DNA of 64,000 nt, taken from contig CAILBC010000012.1 in assembly GCA_903832325.1 (NCBI GenBank), positions 148,379-212,378 of the forward strand. The letters are read 5' to 3'. Numbering within the stretch: the stretch's first letter is position 1; the number at the start of each line of letters is the position of its first letter. The notes beneath the pieces were generated by a model. The model was not told where the DNA came from. It ran no database searches and was given only the letters and a program-made list of their open reading frames with translations. Position numbers and translations under genes: made by a program. This stretch comes from an uncultured Sphingomonadales bacterium. Its GTDB lineage: Bacteria; Pseudomonadota; Alphaproteobacteria; Sphingomonadales; Sphingomonadaceae. Below are positions 1 through 10,430 of this stretch, in pieces.

Positions 1-75
1 CGTGCCTCCAGCGGGGCCGACATCGCCCGCGATGACCAGAGCTGGAGCGAAAGCCGCAAAGGATCCGCCCAATGA
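1..75 (+). CDS. C-terminal fragment of an upstream CDS, product unknown (frame 1 reads [24 protein letters not shown])
   Basis: Open frame from base 1 to TGA 73-75, overlapping the maf ATG at 72 (ATGA coupling). Confidence 0.4.
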   Translation, partial: RASSGADIARDDQSWSESRKGSAQ

Positions 76-665
76 CGCCGCCGCTCATGCTCGCCTCGCA
101 AAGCGCCTCGCGCAAGGCGATGCTGGAGGCCGCGGGCGTGCCGTTCGAAGCGCGCGCCGCCGATCTGGACGAGGCCGAACTGAAACGCGAACTGATCGGG
201 GTTCCCGGCCCCGACGTGGCGATGATCCTGGCCGAAGCCAAGGCGCTGTCCGTTTCGATGGCGGCGCCCGGGCGCCTGGTGCTGGGCGGTGATTCCCTGG
301 TGGAGGTTGCCGGCCGACAGTTTGACAAACCGTCGAGCCGCGCCGTTGCGGCAGAACACCTGGCGTTCTTTTCGGGCCAGACCATGGCGCTGTCATCGGC
401 GGTGGTGCTGGCGCGCGATGGCGCGGTGGTCTGGCGTCATGTCGAAACCGCGCGGTTGAAAGTGCGCACGCTGTCACCGGCTTTCATCGACAGCTATCTT
501 GCCAGCGAATGGCCGGCGGTGGGGGCCTGCGTCGGGGTGTTCCGGATCGAGGCACGGGGCGTGCAACTGTTCGAAACGATTGAGGGCAGCCATTTCACCG
601 TGCTGGGCATGCCATTGCTCGCGGTGCTGGGCCGCTTGCGCGCTTGCGGACATTTGCCCGCATGA
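72..665 (+). CDS. maf: Maf-like nucleotide pyrophosphatase
   Basis: N-terminal [20 protein letters not shown] and GGDSLVE motif; precedes aroE. Confidence 0.9.
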   Translation: MTPPLMLASQSASRKAMLEAAGVPFEARAADLDEAELKRELIGVPGPDVAMILAEAKALSVSMAAPGRLVLGGDSLVEVAGRQFDKPSSRAVAAEHLAFFSGQTMALSSAVVLARDGAVVWRHVETARLKVRTLSPAFIDSYLASEWPAVGACVGVFRIEARGVQLFETIEGSHFTVLGMPLLAVLGRLRACGHLPA

Positions 666-1528
666 CCCTGCCGGACAGCGCCTATGCCGAAGTGATCGGC
701 GATCCCATCCGGCAGTCGAAATCGCCAGCGATCCACGGCTATTGGCTGGACCAGCTGGGTCTGGCCGGCAATTATCGCGCCACGCATGTCACGCCAGGGG
801 ATTTGCCCGCCTATATTGCGGCGCGCCGGGCCGATCCGCACTGGCGCGGGTGCAATGTGACAATGCCCCACAAACAGGCCGTCATCGCGTTGATCGACCG
901 GCTCGATCCGCTTGCCGCGCAGGTGGGCGCGGTCAACACGATTGTTCCCGAAGGCGGCGATCTGGTGGGATACAACACCGATGTGCCGGGGTTTCTGGAA
1001 CCTTTGCGGCCCTGGCTCGATCAGCGGCACCTGTTTCGCATGGCGCGCGTGCTTGGCACCGGCGGCGCCGCGCGCGCGGTGATCACCGCGCTTTCCGGTC
1101 AGGGCATGGTGCTGGTGGTGGCCGGGCGCGATCCGGGCAAGGCCCGCGCGCTGCTGGACGAGCTTGATCCCGCGGGCGAACACCACGTTGCCGATCTGGC
1201 GCATTTTGCCGCGCCCACCGATTTTGTCTTTGACGATCGCCAGGGCTGCTTCGATCTGGTGGTCAATGCCACATCGCTGGGCATGGCCGGCCACGCGCCC
1301 TTGCTGTTTGATCTGACCCATGCCCCGCCAGGCTCGGTGTTCTATGACATTGTCACCAGTCCGCTCGATACCACGCTGTTGCGCGCGGCGCGTGATGCCG
1401 GGTTTCCCGTGGTGGACGGGTTGTCGATGCTGATCGGCCAGGCCGATCACGCCTTTCGCCGGTTTTTTGGCGCTTTGCCCCCGCGTGGTGAGGCCGATCT
1501 GGCCCTGCGCGCCCGGTTGATGGCATGA
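662..1528 (+). CDS. aroE: Shikimate dehydrogenase
   Basis: [36 protein letters not shown] motifs. Confidence 0.95.
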   Translation: MTLPDSAYAEVIGDPIRQSKSPAIHGYWLDQLGLAGNYRATHVTPGDLPAYIAARRADPHWRGCNVTMPHKQAVIALIDRLDPLAAQVGAVNTIVPEGGDLVGYNTDVPGFLEPLRPWLDQRHLFRMARVLGTGGAARAVITALSGQGMVLVVAGRDPGKARALLDELDPAGEHHVADLAHFAAPTDFVFDDRQGCFDLVVNATSLGMAGHAPLLFDLTHAPPGSVFYDIVTSPLDTTLLRAARDAGFPVVDGLSMLIGQADHAFRRFFGALPPRGEADLALRARLMA

Positions 1529-2163
1529 ACCGGCCATTTGTTCTGGGTCTGACCGGATCAATCGGCATGGGCAAATCGGCGGTTGCGGCGATGCTGCGCG
1601 CGGCCGGCGTGCCGGTGTTCGATGCCGATGCCGCGGTGCACCGCCTTCAGGCCCCCGGCAGCCCGCTGCTGGCGCAGATCGAAGCCGAATTTCCCGGCAC
1701 CACCGGGTCCGAAGGGGTGCGCCGGCAGGACCTGGGCGCCCGCGTGTTCGGTGATCCGGCGGCGCTGGCCCGGCTGGAGGCGATCATGCACCCGGCGGTC
1801 GCCGGCTTGCGCGAAGCTTTTGTGGCCGATCATGCCGATGCGCCGCTGATCGTGTTCGATATTCCGCTGTTGTTCGAAAAGGGCGCCGACCGGCTCGAAG
1901 GTGGCAGCGCGCTCGATGCGATTGCCGTGGTGTCGGCGCCGGCGGCTATGCAGCGCGACAGGGTGCTGGCACGGCCGGGGATGAGCGAAGACCGCTTTGC
2001 GAAAATCCTTGCGCTGCAGGTGCCCGATGCCGAAAAACGCGCGCGTGCCGATTACGTAATCGATACTGGCGTGCCCATCGCCGAAACCGAATGTGCGGTG
2101 GCCGCGCTGGTGGCCAGCCTGGTGTCCGGACCGCGCGCGGCAAGGCACAGAAAAAACCGCTGA
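1525..2163 (+). CDS. coaE: Dephospho-CoA kinase
   Basis: GLTGSIGMGKSAVAAML P-loop, VFDADAAVH, DIPLLFE. Confidence 0.95.
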   Translation: MNRPFVLGLTGSIGMGKSAVAAMLRAAGVPVFDADAAVHRLQAPGSPLLAQIEAEFPGTTGSEGVRRQDLGARVFGDPAALARLEAIMHPAVAGLREAFVADHADAPLIVFDIPLLFEKGADRLEGGSALDAIAVVSAPAAMQRDRVLARPGMSEDRFAKILALQVPDAEKRARADYVIDTGVPIAETECAVAALVASLVSGPRAARHRKNR

Positions 2164-2297
2164 AAAAACCGCCGGATTGGCACCTGTTTGCGGCCACCGG
2201 CTTGACCGGACGCAAATCACGGGTGTGCGGTCTGTGGCATCCGGAATTTTGCGCCGAACTCTTGTCAGCGCGGCTTTGCAGGTTCATCGTCCGGCCA

Positions 2298-3014
2298 ATG
2301 CGCGAAATTGTTTTCGATACCGAAACGACGGGGTTCGATCCCAAGGGCGGCCATCGCATCGTCGAAATAGGCTGCATTGAACTGATCAACCGCGTGCCCT
2401 CGGGCGCGGTGTTCCACGAATATTTCGATCCGGAACGCGACATGCCGGCCGAGGCCGAGGCGGTCCACGGCCTGTCGATCGGATTTTTGACGGGCAAGCC
2501 CCGTTTTGCCGACCGCGCCGAAGACCTGATCGCGTTTCTGGGCGATGCGCCGCTGATCGCGCACAATGCGGCGTTCGATTTCGGCTTTCTCAATGCCGAA
2601 CTGGCGACAAGCGGGCTCGGCGATGTCTCGCTCGATCGCATGATCGACACGATCGCGATTGCCCGGCGCAAACATCCCGGCGCCAAACTCAGCCTCGATG
2701 CGCTGTGTTCGCGCTATGGCATCGATCGCAGCCATCGTACCAAACACGGCGCGCTGCTCGATGCCGAATTGCTGGCCCAGCTTTATGTTGAATTGCTCGG
2801 TGGCCGCCAGATCGGGCTGGAACTGGCCGCCGATGCTGCCGCCCAGGGGGCATCGCAGGCTGGCGGGGCGCCTGCGCCCGCCGGCTCTGCGCTCACACCC
2901 GGCCCGGTGCGACCCATTCGTGCCGCGCGCCCGCACCGGGCGAGCGAAGCGGAACTGACCCGCCACAGCGCATTCATGGCGGGGTTTGGAGATCCGCTGT
3001 GGAACCGATCCTGA
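2298..3014 (+). CDS. dnaQ: DNA polymerase III epsilon subunit (3'-5' exonuclease)
   Basis: MREIVFDTETTGFDP, HNAAFDFGFLNAEL, LDALCSRYGID; start chosen at ATG 2298 inside the longer ORF. Confidence 0.93.
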   Translation: MREIVFDTETTGFDPKGGHRIVEIGCIELINRVPSGAVFHEYFDPERDMPAEAEAVHGLSIGFLTGKPRFADRAEDLIAFLGDAPLIAHNAAFDFGFLNAELATSGLGDVSLDRMIDTIAIARRKHPGAKLSLDALCSRYGIDRSHRTKHGALLDAELLAQLYVELLGGRQIGLELAADAAAQGASQAGGAPAPAGSALTPGPVRPIRAARPHRASEAELTRHSAFMAGFGDPLWNRS

Positions 3015-3065
3015 CCGGATCGCGCCCACGGTGCCTCTCGGCCTGAAAAGTAAAGGAGAACGATC

Positions 3066-3677
3066 ATGGACATTCGCGTTTCGGGACATCAGGTGGACAC
3101 TGGCGCCGCCTTCGAAGCCCACGCCCAGCAGCGGCTGGCCGTTATCGTCGACAAATACTTTTCGCGCGCGTTGTCATCGCATGTCACGCTGGGCAAGGCG
3201 CCGCATGGCGGGTTTCGCTGCGATATCGTCACTCATGTGGCGCAAGGGCTGATCCTGAAGGGCAGCTCGGTTGCGCAGGATGCGCACCAGGCGCTCGACC
3301 AGTCGGCCGAAAAGATCGATCGTCAGCTCAGCCGCTACAAACGACGGATCAAAGACCGGCATGAAAGCGCGGTCCACGCCCGCCGGCTTGACGATGCGCG
3401 GTTCAGCCCGGGGGACGAAGGCCTCGTCGCAACGGTGGAAGATGCCACCTACACGCTGTTTGCCGAACCGGGCCAGGATGAAGAACCCGCCGATGCCCCG
3501 CTGGTGATCGCCGAAACGCGTGTCGACGTGCCCACGGCGACCGTGTCCGATGCGGTGATGATGCTCGATTTGCGCAACACCAACGCGCTGTTGTTCAAGA
3601 ATGCCGGTACCGGCGTGCACAACATGGTCTATCGCCGGGGCGATGGGTCAATCGGCTGGGTCGAACCGCGCAAATAA
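3066..3677 (+). CDS. hpf: Ribosome hibernation promoting factor, long form
   Basis: MDIRVSGHQVDTG start, RYKRRIKDRH, C-terminal dimerisation domain NTNALLFKNAGTGVHNMVYRRGDGSIGWVEP; SD-like aaaggag upstream. Confidence 0.92.
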   Translation: MDIRVSGHQVDTGAAFEAHAQQRLAVIVDKYFSRALSSHVTLGKAPHGGFRCDIVTHVAQGLILKGSSVAQDAHQALDQSAEKIDRQLSRYKRRIKDRHESAVHARRLDDARFSPGDEGLVATVEDATYTLFAEPGQDEEPADAPLVIAETRVDVPTATVSDAVMMLDLRNTNALLFKNAGTGVHNMVYRRGDGSIGWVEPRK

Positions 3678-3857
3678 CCGAATTTGCTGCTGGTGTTGTT
3701 CCGTTCCCGCCTGCCCAAAGGGCGGGACGGGGCGGAACCGCGCGGCAAATGCCCGGGACCATCTACGCCAATCGACCCTTGCGCCCGGCCCAAATCAGGC
3801 GCATTGCGCGGCCCAAGATGACTGTGCCTTTATCGGGCCGATGGTATGCAATTTGCG

Positions 3858-4319
3858 ATGACCGCGCTCTTTTCGATTGATCAACAGGCAGTTCGGCAGA
3901 TCGGCGCTGAATCCAAGGCGCAGATCATGGCGATCCTTGCCGACTGCTTTGGTGCAGTCTACGGGCTTGACCCGGATTACGTCCATGAACGCCTGTCGGA
4001 ACGCGAAGCGCTGGGCAGCACCGGATTCGGCCGCGGCGTGGCGATCCCCCACGCGCGGATTGCCGGGCTGACGCGGCCGGTGGCGGTGTTTTTGCGGCTG
4101 CAGCGCCCGGTGGACTTCGCGTCGGCCGACGGCATGCCGGTTGACTGCGTGTTTGGCCTGCTGTCGCCCGATCAGGCTGGCGCGGTCCATCTGCAGGCGC
4201 TGGCCGGGATTTCACGGCTGATGCGTGATGACCGGATGCATGCGCGCCTGCTGGCTGCGCCCGATGCCGATGCGCTTTATGGCCTTCTGGTCAACGTGAT
4301 CGATCGCGACGCGGCCTGA
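3858..4319 (+). CDS. ptsN: PTS IIA-like nitrogen regulatory protein
   Basis: LSEREALGSTGFGRGVAIPHARI (phosphorylatable His); located next to hpf. Confidence 0.9.
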   Translation: MTALFSIDQQAVRQIGAESKAQIMAILADCFGAVYGLDPDYVHERLSEREALGSTGFGRGVAIPHARIAGLTRPVAVFLRLQRPVDFASADGMPVDCVFGLLSPDQAGAVHLQALAGISRLMRDDRMHARLLAAPDADALYGLLVNVIDRDAA

Positions 4320-4330
4320 CCCCGTTTGCG

Positions 4331-4681
4331 GTGATGGATTCGCCCCGAATGCCCGCCGCACTCGAAGTCACCGCGTTGTTGCGCCAGACTCAGTCCAACG
4401 GCGGATTCGGCATGGTGCTGCACAAAGGCGATGCCGACAGTGGGGCGATCCTGGTGGTTGCGGTTGATCGCGAAGGACTCGGCACGCTTTATGAACGGCT
4501 GCCTGATCCCGATTTTCCCGAACGGCGGCCAGGCCGCTGGCAGCAGGTGCGCGCACAGAACCCTGCCGAGCGCCAGGCGTTTGACGATTACCTTGATCGG
4601 CGCGTGCAGCGCGATCCCGACCTGTGGATCATCGAACTGACCATCGCAGATGTTGAACGGTCCATCCTGAACCCGGCCTGA
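4331..4681 (+). CDS. DUF1491 family protein
   Basis: Small protein with ALLRQTQSNGGFGMVLHKGDADSGAILV and RLPDPDFPERRPGRW, resembling DUF1491. Confidence 0.7.
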   Translation: MMDSPRMPAALEVTALLRQTQSNGGFGMVLHKGDADSGAILVVAVDREGLGTLYERLPDPDFPERRPGRWQQVRAQNPAERQAFDDYLDRRVQRDPDLWIIELTIADVERSILNPA

Positions 4682-4905
4682 CCGACGCGGCAATGGGTTG
4701 ACTCTGCCGTGCGGGGCCATAAAGGCGACCGTCCTACGAATGCGCAGGCGGTGACGCACGACACGAGGGTCGTTCGCACAGGCACGCAGACGGGGGGCAG
4801 ACGGCCTGGTATTCGGGTCGGATCGGTTTTCCGGGCTGCATTTTGCGCCCGATCGATCCGCCATGCAACCTTGCCCCGATGTCCACCGCCCGGTTTGGAT
4901 AGAGA

Positions 4906-5634
4906 GTGAGCATATCCCTTCGATTGGCCAGTGCGATCAGCATTGCCCTGTCTCTGACACTTGCGGTGCTCGGCACGACCGGTGCCAAAGCCCGCCCCCA
5001 GGACCCGCAAATTCGGGTCAATGATGCCCAGACAGCATCATCAGGTGCGGTTACGACCGTTACCCCCCAACAGATCAGCCCCGCAAACGTGCTTCCGAAC
5101 GGTGAAGTGCAGATCTTGCGTGATGGCCCATCCGCTGACGCCACGATTGGCAACACCGGGGCTGGCAACACTGGGGCTGGCAACACTGGGGCCTCCGATG
5201 CCGATCCGGCTATCTCGCCCGCCGCTTCGCTCGCCGAAATGGTCGATGCGGTGCAAGTGCCCGCCGATCTGCCCAAGGACATCACGTGCCTGGCCGGTGC
5301 GATCTATTTCGAAGCCAAAAGCGAAAGCCTGGCCGGGCAGCTCGCTGTCGGCCGCGTGATTGTCGCGCGCACGGCTTCGGGGCATTTCCCCAGTTCCTAT
5401 TGCGGTGTCGTGTTCCAGCACGCGCAGTTTTCGTTTGTGCGCGGTGGTGCGATGCCGTCGATTGACCGGTCCAGCCGCGCTTGGCGCCAGGCGGTCAAGA
5501 TCGCGCTGATTGCCGATCGCGGTGCATGGAAAAGCCCGGCCGAAGGCGCGCTGTTCTTCCACGCCGCGCGGGTCGGCCCGGTTGCCGGCAAAGCCCGCGT
5601 CGCGCGCATCGATAACCATGTGTTCTATCGCTGA
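4906..5634 (+). CDS. Cell wall hydrolase, SleB/CwlJ family
   Basis: CLAGAIYFEAKSESLAGQLAVGRVIVART; signal-peptide-like N-terminus. Confidence 0.85.
   Translation: MSISLRLASAISIALSLTLAVLGTTGAKARPQDPQIRVNDAQTASSGAVTTVTPQQISPANVLPNGEVQILRDGPSADATIGNTGAGNTGAGNTGASDADPAISPAASLAEMVDAVQVPADLPKDITCLAGAIYFEAKSESLAGQLAVGRVIVARTASGHFPSSYCGVVFQHAQFSFVRGGAMPSIDRSSRAWRQAVKIALIADRGAWKSPAEGALFFHAARVGPVAGKARVARIDNHVFYR
5149..5193 (+). repeat. 15-bp in-frame tandem repeat x3 (GGCAACACYGGGGCY, encodes GNTGA)
   Basis: Three consecutive near-identical 15-mers. Confidence 0.95.
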
Positions 5635-5661
5635 CGCTGTTTGACGAATTTCGTCGAACCG

Positions 5662-5695
5662 GGGCCGCTGCATCCAACGATGCGGCGGCCCTTTT
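5662..5695 (+). terminator. Rho-independent terminator after the SleB gene
   Basis: GGGCCGCTGCAT-CCAACG-ATGCGGCGGCCC 12-bp stem (one wobble pair) followed by TTTTC. Confidence 0.75.
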
Positions 5696-5699
5696 CGAT

Positions 5700-6536
5700 T
5701 CAGCGTCGGCGGCTTTGCGCCATCGCCGAAACCACGATCACGCCCAGCGGCCCGGCGGTATCGTGGATCGCGGTCTGGCCAACGGCCACGCCGTCGCTCG
5801 ATGTGTGCCCGGTCAGTTCATAGCCGATCCACCGGCCCTGCGGCAGGCGGTGCAAGTGGATGGTGAAATCGGTGTTGACGAAATCGATGCCGGATTCGCT
5901 GCTGTGTGCCAGCGGGCTGGCAAAATCGGCCGTCAGCACCAGCGCCAGCCAGGGGCTGACCGGGTGACCGGCGACCACGGCCATGGTGGTGCTGATCCAG
6001 GCCTGGCGCGCGGCGGCCGGCGCCAGTTGCCCCAGCACCGGGGGATTTCCCCCGGCCGGCGCGTCGTGCGCCGGGGCGCTGCGGGCGAAACGATCATGAT
6101 CGGCGGGAATGGCGCGCATTTCCCAGCGCATTGTGCGTGGCCCTGCGGGCAGGGTATCGGGGTGCGGTGCGGGCCAGGGCGGGCTTTGCCACACCGGATT
6201 GGCCGGCTGGCTGCCGCGCCGCACGATCTGGCACAGCGCGCGCGTATGCACGCGTCCATCCGCGATCAGCCGCGCCTCGATCAGCCGCAGCCGCCGGCTT
6301 TCGTGCAGCATTTCGGTTTCCACGGAGAGCGCCGCCGCCGGGGGCATGCGCAGCATGTCGACCGACAGCCGCACCGGCACCCAATCAGGTTCCAGCCAAT
6401 CGCGTTCGATCGCATGGCCCAGCAGCGATGCCGCCGCCGCACCGCTCAACGTATCCGGCTGCCAATATCCCTGCGCGAGCTTCGTGGGAACAAAGCGGCC
6501 CCCGTCGCAGTCATAGAAATGCCCTGGATGTGCCAT
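5700..6536 (-). CDS. Thioesterase family protein (acyl-CoA thioesterase-like, hotdog fold)
   Basis: MAHPGHFYDCDGGRFVPTKLAQGYW...PVRLSVDMLRMP...EARLIADGRVHTRALCQIV. Confidence 0.7.
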   Translation of the reverse strand: MAHPGHFYDCDGGRFVPTKLAQGYWQPDTLSGAAAASLLGHAIERDWLEPDWVPVRLSVDMLRMPPAAALSVETEMLHESRRLRLIEARLIADGRVHTRALCQIVRRGSQPANPVWQSPPWPAPHPDTLPAGPRTMRWEMRAIPADHDRFARSAPAHDAPAGGNPPVLGQLAPAAARQAWISTTMAVVAGHPVSPWLALVLTADFASPLAHSSESGIDFVNTDFTIHLHRLPQGRWIGYELTGHTSSDGVAVGQTAIHDTAGPLGVIVVSAMAQSRRR

Positions 6537-6590
6537 GCCGTCCCTCATACGGATGTGCGATGGGTGGAACGCATCGCACAACGTGACGCG

Positions 6591-6655
6591 CAATCGCCGC
6601 GCGGGCTGATACCAACGCGCAGTGAGTCAAGCGCACTGCGCGTTGGTATCAGTGG
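6591..6655. repeat. Palindromic dispersed repeat (REP-like), copy 1
   Basis: TGATACCAACGCGCAGT-n-ACTGCGCGTTGGTATCA perfect inverted repeat; 50 of 60 bases match 42661-42720. Confidence 0.9.
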
Positions 6656-8244
6656 CGGAAATGGCGCATGCCGGTGAAGACCATGGCCAGCCCGGCTTCA
6701 TCGGCGGCGCGGATCACGTCTTCATCGCGGATCGATCCGCCCGGCTGGATCACGCAAGTCGCGCCGGCCTCGACCGCGGCAAGCAGGCCATCGGCAAAAG
6801 GAAAGAACGCGTCAGAGGCAACCGCCGATCCGATCGTGCGCGGGCCATCCCAGCCGTGCGTTTCAGCCGCCTCACGCGCTTTGGCCGCGGCGATGCGCGA
6901 TGAATCGCGGCGGTTCATCTGGCCGGCGCCGATCCCGGCGGTGACGCCATCGCGCGCATAAACGATTGCGTTCGATTTCACATGCTTGGCCACAGTCCAG
7001 GCAAACAGGGCGTCGGCCAGTTCCTGCGGGGTGGGGGCGCGGCGGGTCACGACTTTCAGTTCGGCGGGATCGATCCGGCCATTGTCGCGATCCTGTACCA
7101 GCAGGCCGCCGGCAATCGGCACGGTGATCAGCGCGTCACGCGCCGCATCGGGCAGTGCGGGCAAAATCAGCAGGCGCAGGTTCTTTTTGTGCGCAAACAC
7201 CGCGCGCGCGGCTTCGTCTGCGCCCGGCGCCACCACCACTTCGGTAAAGATCGCGGTGATCGCCTCGGCCGTCGGGCCATCGAGCGGCACGTTGGTGGCC
7301 ACGATGCCGCCAAATGCGGATACCGAATCGCAGGCCAGCGCGGCCTGCCACGCTTCAACCAGCGTGGCCGCGGTGGCCACGCCGCAAGGGTTCGCGTGCT
7401 TTACGATCACCACGGTCGGCCCGGCCTCGCGGAATTCGGCAATCAGTTCGATCGCCGCATTGGCGTCGTTGTAATTGTTGTACGACAGCTCCTTGCCCTG
7501 CACCTGCTCGGCCTGGGGCAGGCCCGATCCGGAGCCGCCGCGCGGCACATAAAGCGCCGCCGCCTGGTGCGGATTTTCGCCATAGCGCAGCGTGCTCACC
7601 AGCGTGTGCGCCTGCGTCAGCGTTTCGGGAAAATGCTGGCCCTGATCGACCCGTGCGAACCATGCCGCAATCGCCGAGTCATAGGCCGCGGTGGCCGCAT
7701 AGGCCTTTGCCGCAAGGCGCCGGCGGAACGCGAGCGAGGTGGCGCCGCCGCTGGCGGTCAGTTCATCGATAAGCGCGCCATAATCGGCCGGATCGGTCAC
7801 GATCGCGACGAAATCATGGTTCTTGGCAGCGGAACGGACCATCGCCGGGCCGCCGATATCGATGTTTTCGATGGTTTCATCGCGATCCGCGCCGCGCGCC
7901 ACGGTGGCCTCGAACGGATAGAGATTGACCACCACCAGATCGATCGCACCGATGGCATGTGTGGCCATGGCCGCGGCATGGTCGGGATTGTCACGCACCG
8001 CGAGCAGGCCGCCGTGGACCATCGGGTGCAGCGTCTTGACCCGGCCGTCCATCATTTCGGGAAACCCGGTGAGGTCGGAAATGTCGCGCACCGCCAGCCC
8101 CGCCTCACGCAGGGCCTTTGCCGTGCCGCCTGTCGAAACCAGCTCAACCCCATGCGCCACCAGCGCCTGGCCCAGTTCGACCAGGCCGGCCTTGTCGGAC
8201 ACGGAAAGCAATGCCCTCGCGATTTTCACTGTACCCAATGCCAT
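6649..8244 (-). CDS. purH: Bifunctional AICAR formyltransferase/IMP cyclohydrolase
   Basis: [53 protein letters not shown]; full length. Confidence 0.97.
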   Translation of the reverse strand: MALGTVKIARALLSVSDKAGLVELGQALVAHGVELVSTGGTAKALREAGLAVRDISDLTGFPEMMDGRVKTLHPMVHGGLLAVRDNPDHAAAMATHAIGAIDLVVVNLYPFEATVARGADRDETIENIDIGGPAMVRSAAKNHDFVAIVTDPADYGALIDELTASGGATSLAFRRRLAAKAYAATAAYDSAIAAWFARVDQGQHFPETLTQAHTLVSTLRYGENPHQAAALYVPRGGSGSGLPQAEQVQGKELSYNNYNDANAAIELIAEFREAGPTVVIVKHANPCGVATAATLVEAWQAALACDSVSAFGGIVATNVPLDGPTAEAITAIFTEVVVAPGADEAARAVFAHKKNLRLLILPALPDAARDALITVPIAGGLLVQDRDNGRIDPAELKVVTRRAPTPQELADALFAWTVAKHVKSNAIVYARDGVTAGIGAGQMNRRDSSRIAAAKAREAAETHGWDGPRTIGSAVASDAFFPFADGLLAAVEAGATCVIQPGGSIRDEDVIRAADEAGLAMVFTGMRHFRH

Positions 8245-8282
8245 TGTCCCGAATTGCAGCTGACTATGGGGTGTGCCTTAGA

Positions 8283-8446
8283 GCGCCGCGCAAAAAAGTG
8301 GGAACCGGTTTTTTGCGAAAAGCGGCGCGACCACCAAAAAACATGCGCCGCGCAAAAAAGCATGCCCTGAGCGAAGTCGAAGGGTGGGAACCGGTTTTTT
8401 GCGAAAAGCGGCGCGACCATCAAAAAACATGCGCCGCGCAAAAAAA
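8283..8446 (-). repeat. Compound AACCGGTT repeat array upstream of purH (one long unit, one short unit, one partial)
   Basis: Repeated GCGCCGCGCAAAAAA...TGGGAACCGGTTTTTTGCGAAAAGCGGCGCGACCAYCAAAAAACAT; related to 18782-18996. Confidence 0.9.
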
Positions 8447-8453
8447 CGGGGGC

Positions 8454-10430
8454 TCAGCGCATCTTCTTCAGCAGCCAGGAAAAGCTTTCGCCACTACGCG
8501 GCACTTTGGCGCTGATCACCAGCTGGCGCGTGGCGACCGGGCGGCCCTGCGCATCGGCCCACAGGCTTTCCTCGATGGTCACCGCGTCGCGGCCCGAACG
8601 GAATTGCCACAGGCTGCCATCGGGCAGCGCCAGCGTGACGCCCAACCCGTCGCGGCCCTGCGCCAGTTCGATGTGCGGGCCCAGGTGAAAGCGCAAGTTG
8701 ACCGCGATCGTGCCGCGTTTGCCCTTGCGCCCGGTCGGCACCAGGCAATCTTCGCCGCGCAGTTCGCTGCCATCATCGCGCAGGATCATTATGCGGCGAT
8801 GGGTCAGTCCATAGCGCGAGGCATAGCCGTTGTGGCTCGCCTCCAGCCGGGTTGCGCCGGCGCCAGGGCCTTCGCCATTGAGCGTGCGGCGGTCAATATC
8901 CACTTCCGACACGCCGGTGCCGAGCTTGCCGTTGATCAGCACCGCGGTCGAATTGAAATCATCGATGGTCAGCGTGGAATGCGCCGCGGTCGCGCGCAGG
9001 CCCTGCGCCAGGCGCACCGGGATCAGCCCGCCGGCGCAGGCACCGCCACCGCAATTGACAATGATCCGTTCGCCGCCGTGGCTGAATTCAAACGCCAGCG
9101 TAGAGGCGCAGCCATCGCGCGCATGGCGCGAAACCGGCGGCGGCGCGGCATCGAACATCAGGATCGAACGCTGCGCGGCCACGCGTTGATAGCCCCATTG
9201 CCGTGCATCGCGCAGCGGCCGGGTGCGTACGCCCGTCGCGCGGATCAGCGCGGCGATGCGCGTGGCCGACATCGCATGCGCGCCCTGCCATCCGGCCAGC
9301 GCGCCATCCCCATGCAGCACCGCCAGCAGCGGCGGCACGAGCAAGGTCATGATCGTTTCGATCTGCACCGGCGGCTCGGCACGCACCGCCCCATAACAGG
9401 CGTGCAGCCGCACCAGCAGCTCGATCGCTTCGATCTGGCACAGCGGGCTGCGCGACAGCACGCCGCCATCATCGCCCACCAGATCGCCCAGCGCACGCAC
9501 CAGGCCCGCTTCGCCATACAGGCGCCGCGCGCGACCATCGGCCAGCAGCAGGCCGGCGGCGGTGATCGCGGTCCACCCGGCCACTTCGGCCAGCTTGTCT
9601 TCGGCGCGGCCGACATTGCGGTCCAGCCAGCTGCACGTCGTTTCCAGCGCGTGGAGCGCGCGGCTGCGAAATTTGCGATCCTGGCCTGACAGAATCAGCG
9701 GCGCATGGATCAGCCAGCCCAGCACACGATGTGCGACATTGCCAACATCCCACGCCGGGGTGGCATCGGGGCGCGGATTGGCGGTGAGCCAGCGCCCCAG
9801 GATGCGTTCTGCCACGGCGGTGCATTGCGGCCGTGCCGCGCATGATTCCAGATCACCCAGCCAGCCGAACCCGTGGACCAGCCGTTCCAGTGGCGGCGCC
9901 AGCCGGGGGCCGGAAAATTCGATATCGGCAATCGGCGCCTTCAGCCCGTGCAGCAGGAAATGCCCGGCGCGCAGCGCGGTTCCGGCAGATGCATCGCCTG
10001 GCAGCGGATTGGCCACGGTGGCGGTGAGCCGCGGCGGGGTGCGCTTGGACAGCGGATTGAGCGACCGCGATCCGAACCCCAGGCGATAGGCCAGCCGGAT
10101 CAGCCGTTCGCCGGTGTTCACTTGCGGCGGCGAAAAATCTGCCAGCGCGAGGGCCCTGCCCGGTTCTATCATGCCCGGTTCTATCAAATCGCGATCGATC
10201 AAATCGCGTTCAGGCTCATCAGGCCCGGCGGAATGCATCCCAGGCAGACCTGGTGGCGTCAGCCCCGCCGCTTCGCCGGCGAAGGCGGGCGCCGCCAGCT
10301 CGACATGGTGATCGCGCCCCGGGCCCAGCGGGATGGCCATGGCCGGCAAATCGTCGGCATCATTCCGGCCGGCCACGCCGCGCGCCAGTGTGAGGTCGGT
10401 AAACGTGCCGCGACGGGCCATAGGCTTCAA
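8454..10430 (-). CDS. Heparinase II/III family protein
   Basis: [56 protein letters not shown]; lies between purH and rpe. Confidence 0.85.
   Translation of the reverse strand: MKPMARRGTFTDLTLARGVAGRNDADDLPAMAIPLGPGRDHHVELAAPAFAGEAAGLTPPGLPGMHSAGPDEPERDLIDRDLIEPGMIEPGRALALADFSPPQVNTGERLIRLAYRLGFGSRSLNPLSKRTPPRLTATVANPLPGDASAGTALRAGHFLLHGLKAPIADIEFSGPRLAPPLERLVHGFGWLGDLESCAARPQCTAVAERILGRWLTANPRPDATPAWDVGNVAHRVLGWLIHAPLILSGQDRKFRSRALHALETTCSWLDRNVGRAEDKLAEVAGWTAITAAGLLLADGRARRLYGEAGLVRALGDLVGDDGGVLSRSPLCQIEAIELLVRLHACYGAVRAEPPVQIETIMTLLVPPLLAVLHGDGALAGWQGAHAMSATRIAALIRATGVRTRPLRDARQWGYQRVAAQRSILMFDAAPPPVSRHARDGCASTLAFEFSHGGERIIVNCGGGACAGGLIPVRLAQGLRATAAHSTLTIDDFNSTAVLINGKLGTGVSEVDIDRRTLNGEGPGAGATRLEASHNGYASRYGLTHRRIMILRDDGSELRGEDCLVPTGRKGKRGTIAVNLRFHLGPHIELAQGRDGLGVTLALPDGSLWQFRSGRDAVTIEESLWADAQGRPVATRQLVISAKVPRSGESFSWLLKKMR
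10157..10208 (-). repeat. Nested 15-bp in-frame tandem duplications inside the heparinase gene
   Basis: TGCCCGGTTCTATCA x2 followed by AATCGCGATCGATCA and a partial AATCGCG. Confidence 0.9.

Noticed and set aside
3703-3730. Small hairpin TCCCGCC-GGCGGGA between hpf and ptsN
   Set aside because: Only a 7-bp stem with no T-tract; common by chance in this GC content.
6606-6655. Perfect inverted repeat as an intrinsic terminator
   Set aside because: No T-tract on either side, and a related copy exists elsewhere, so it is treated as a dispersed repeat.
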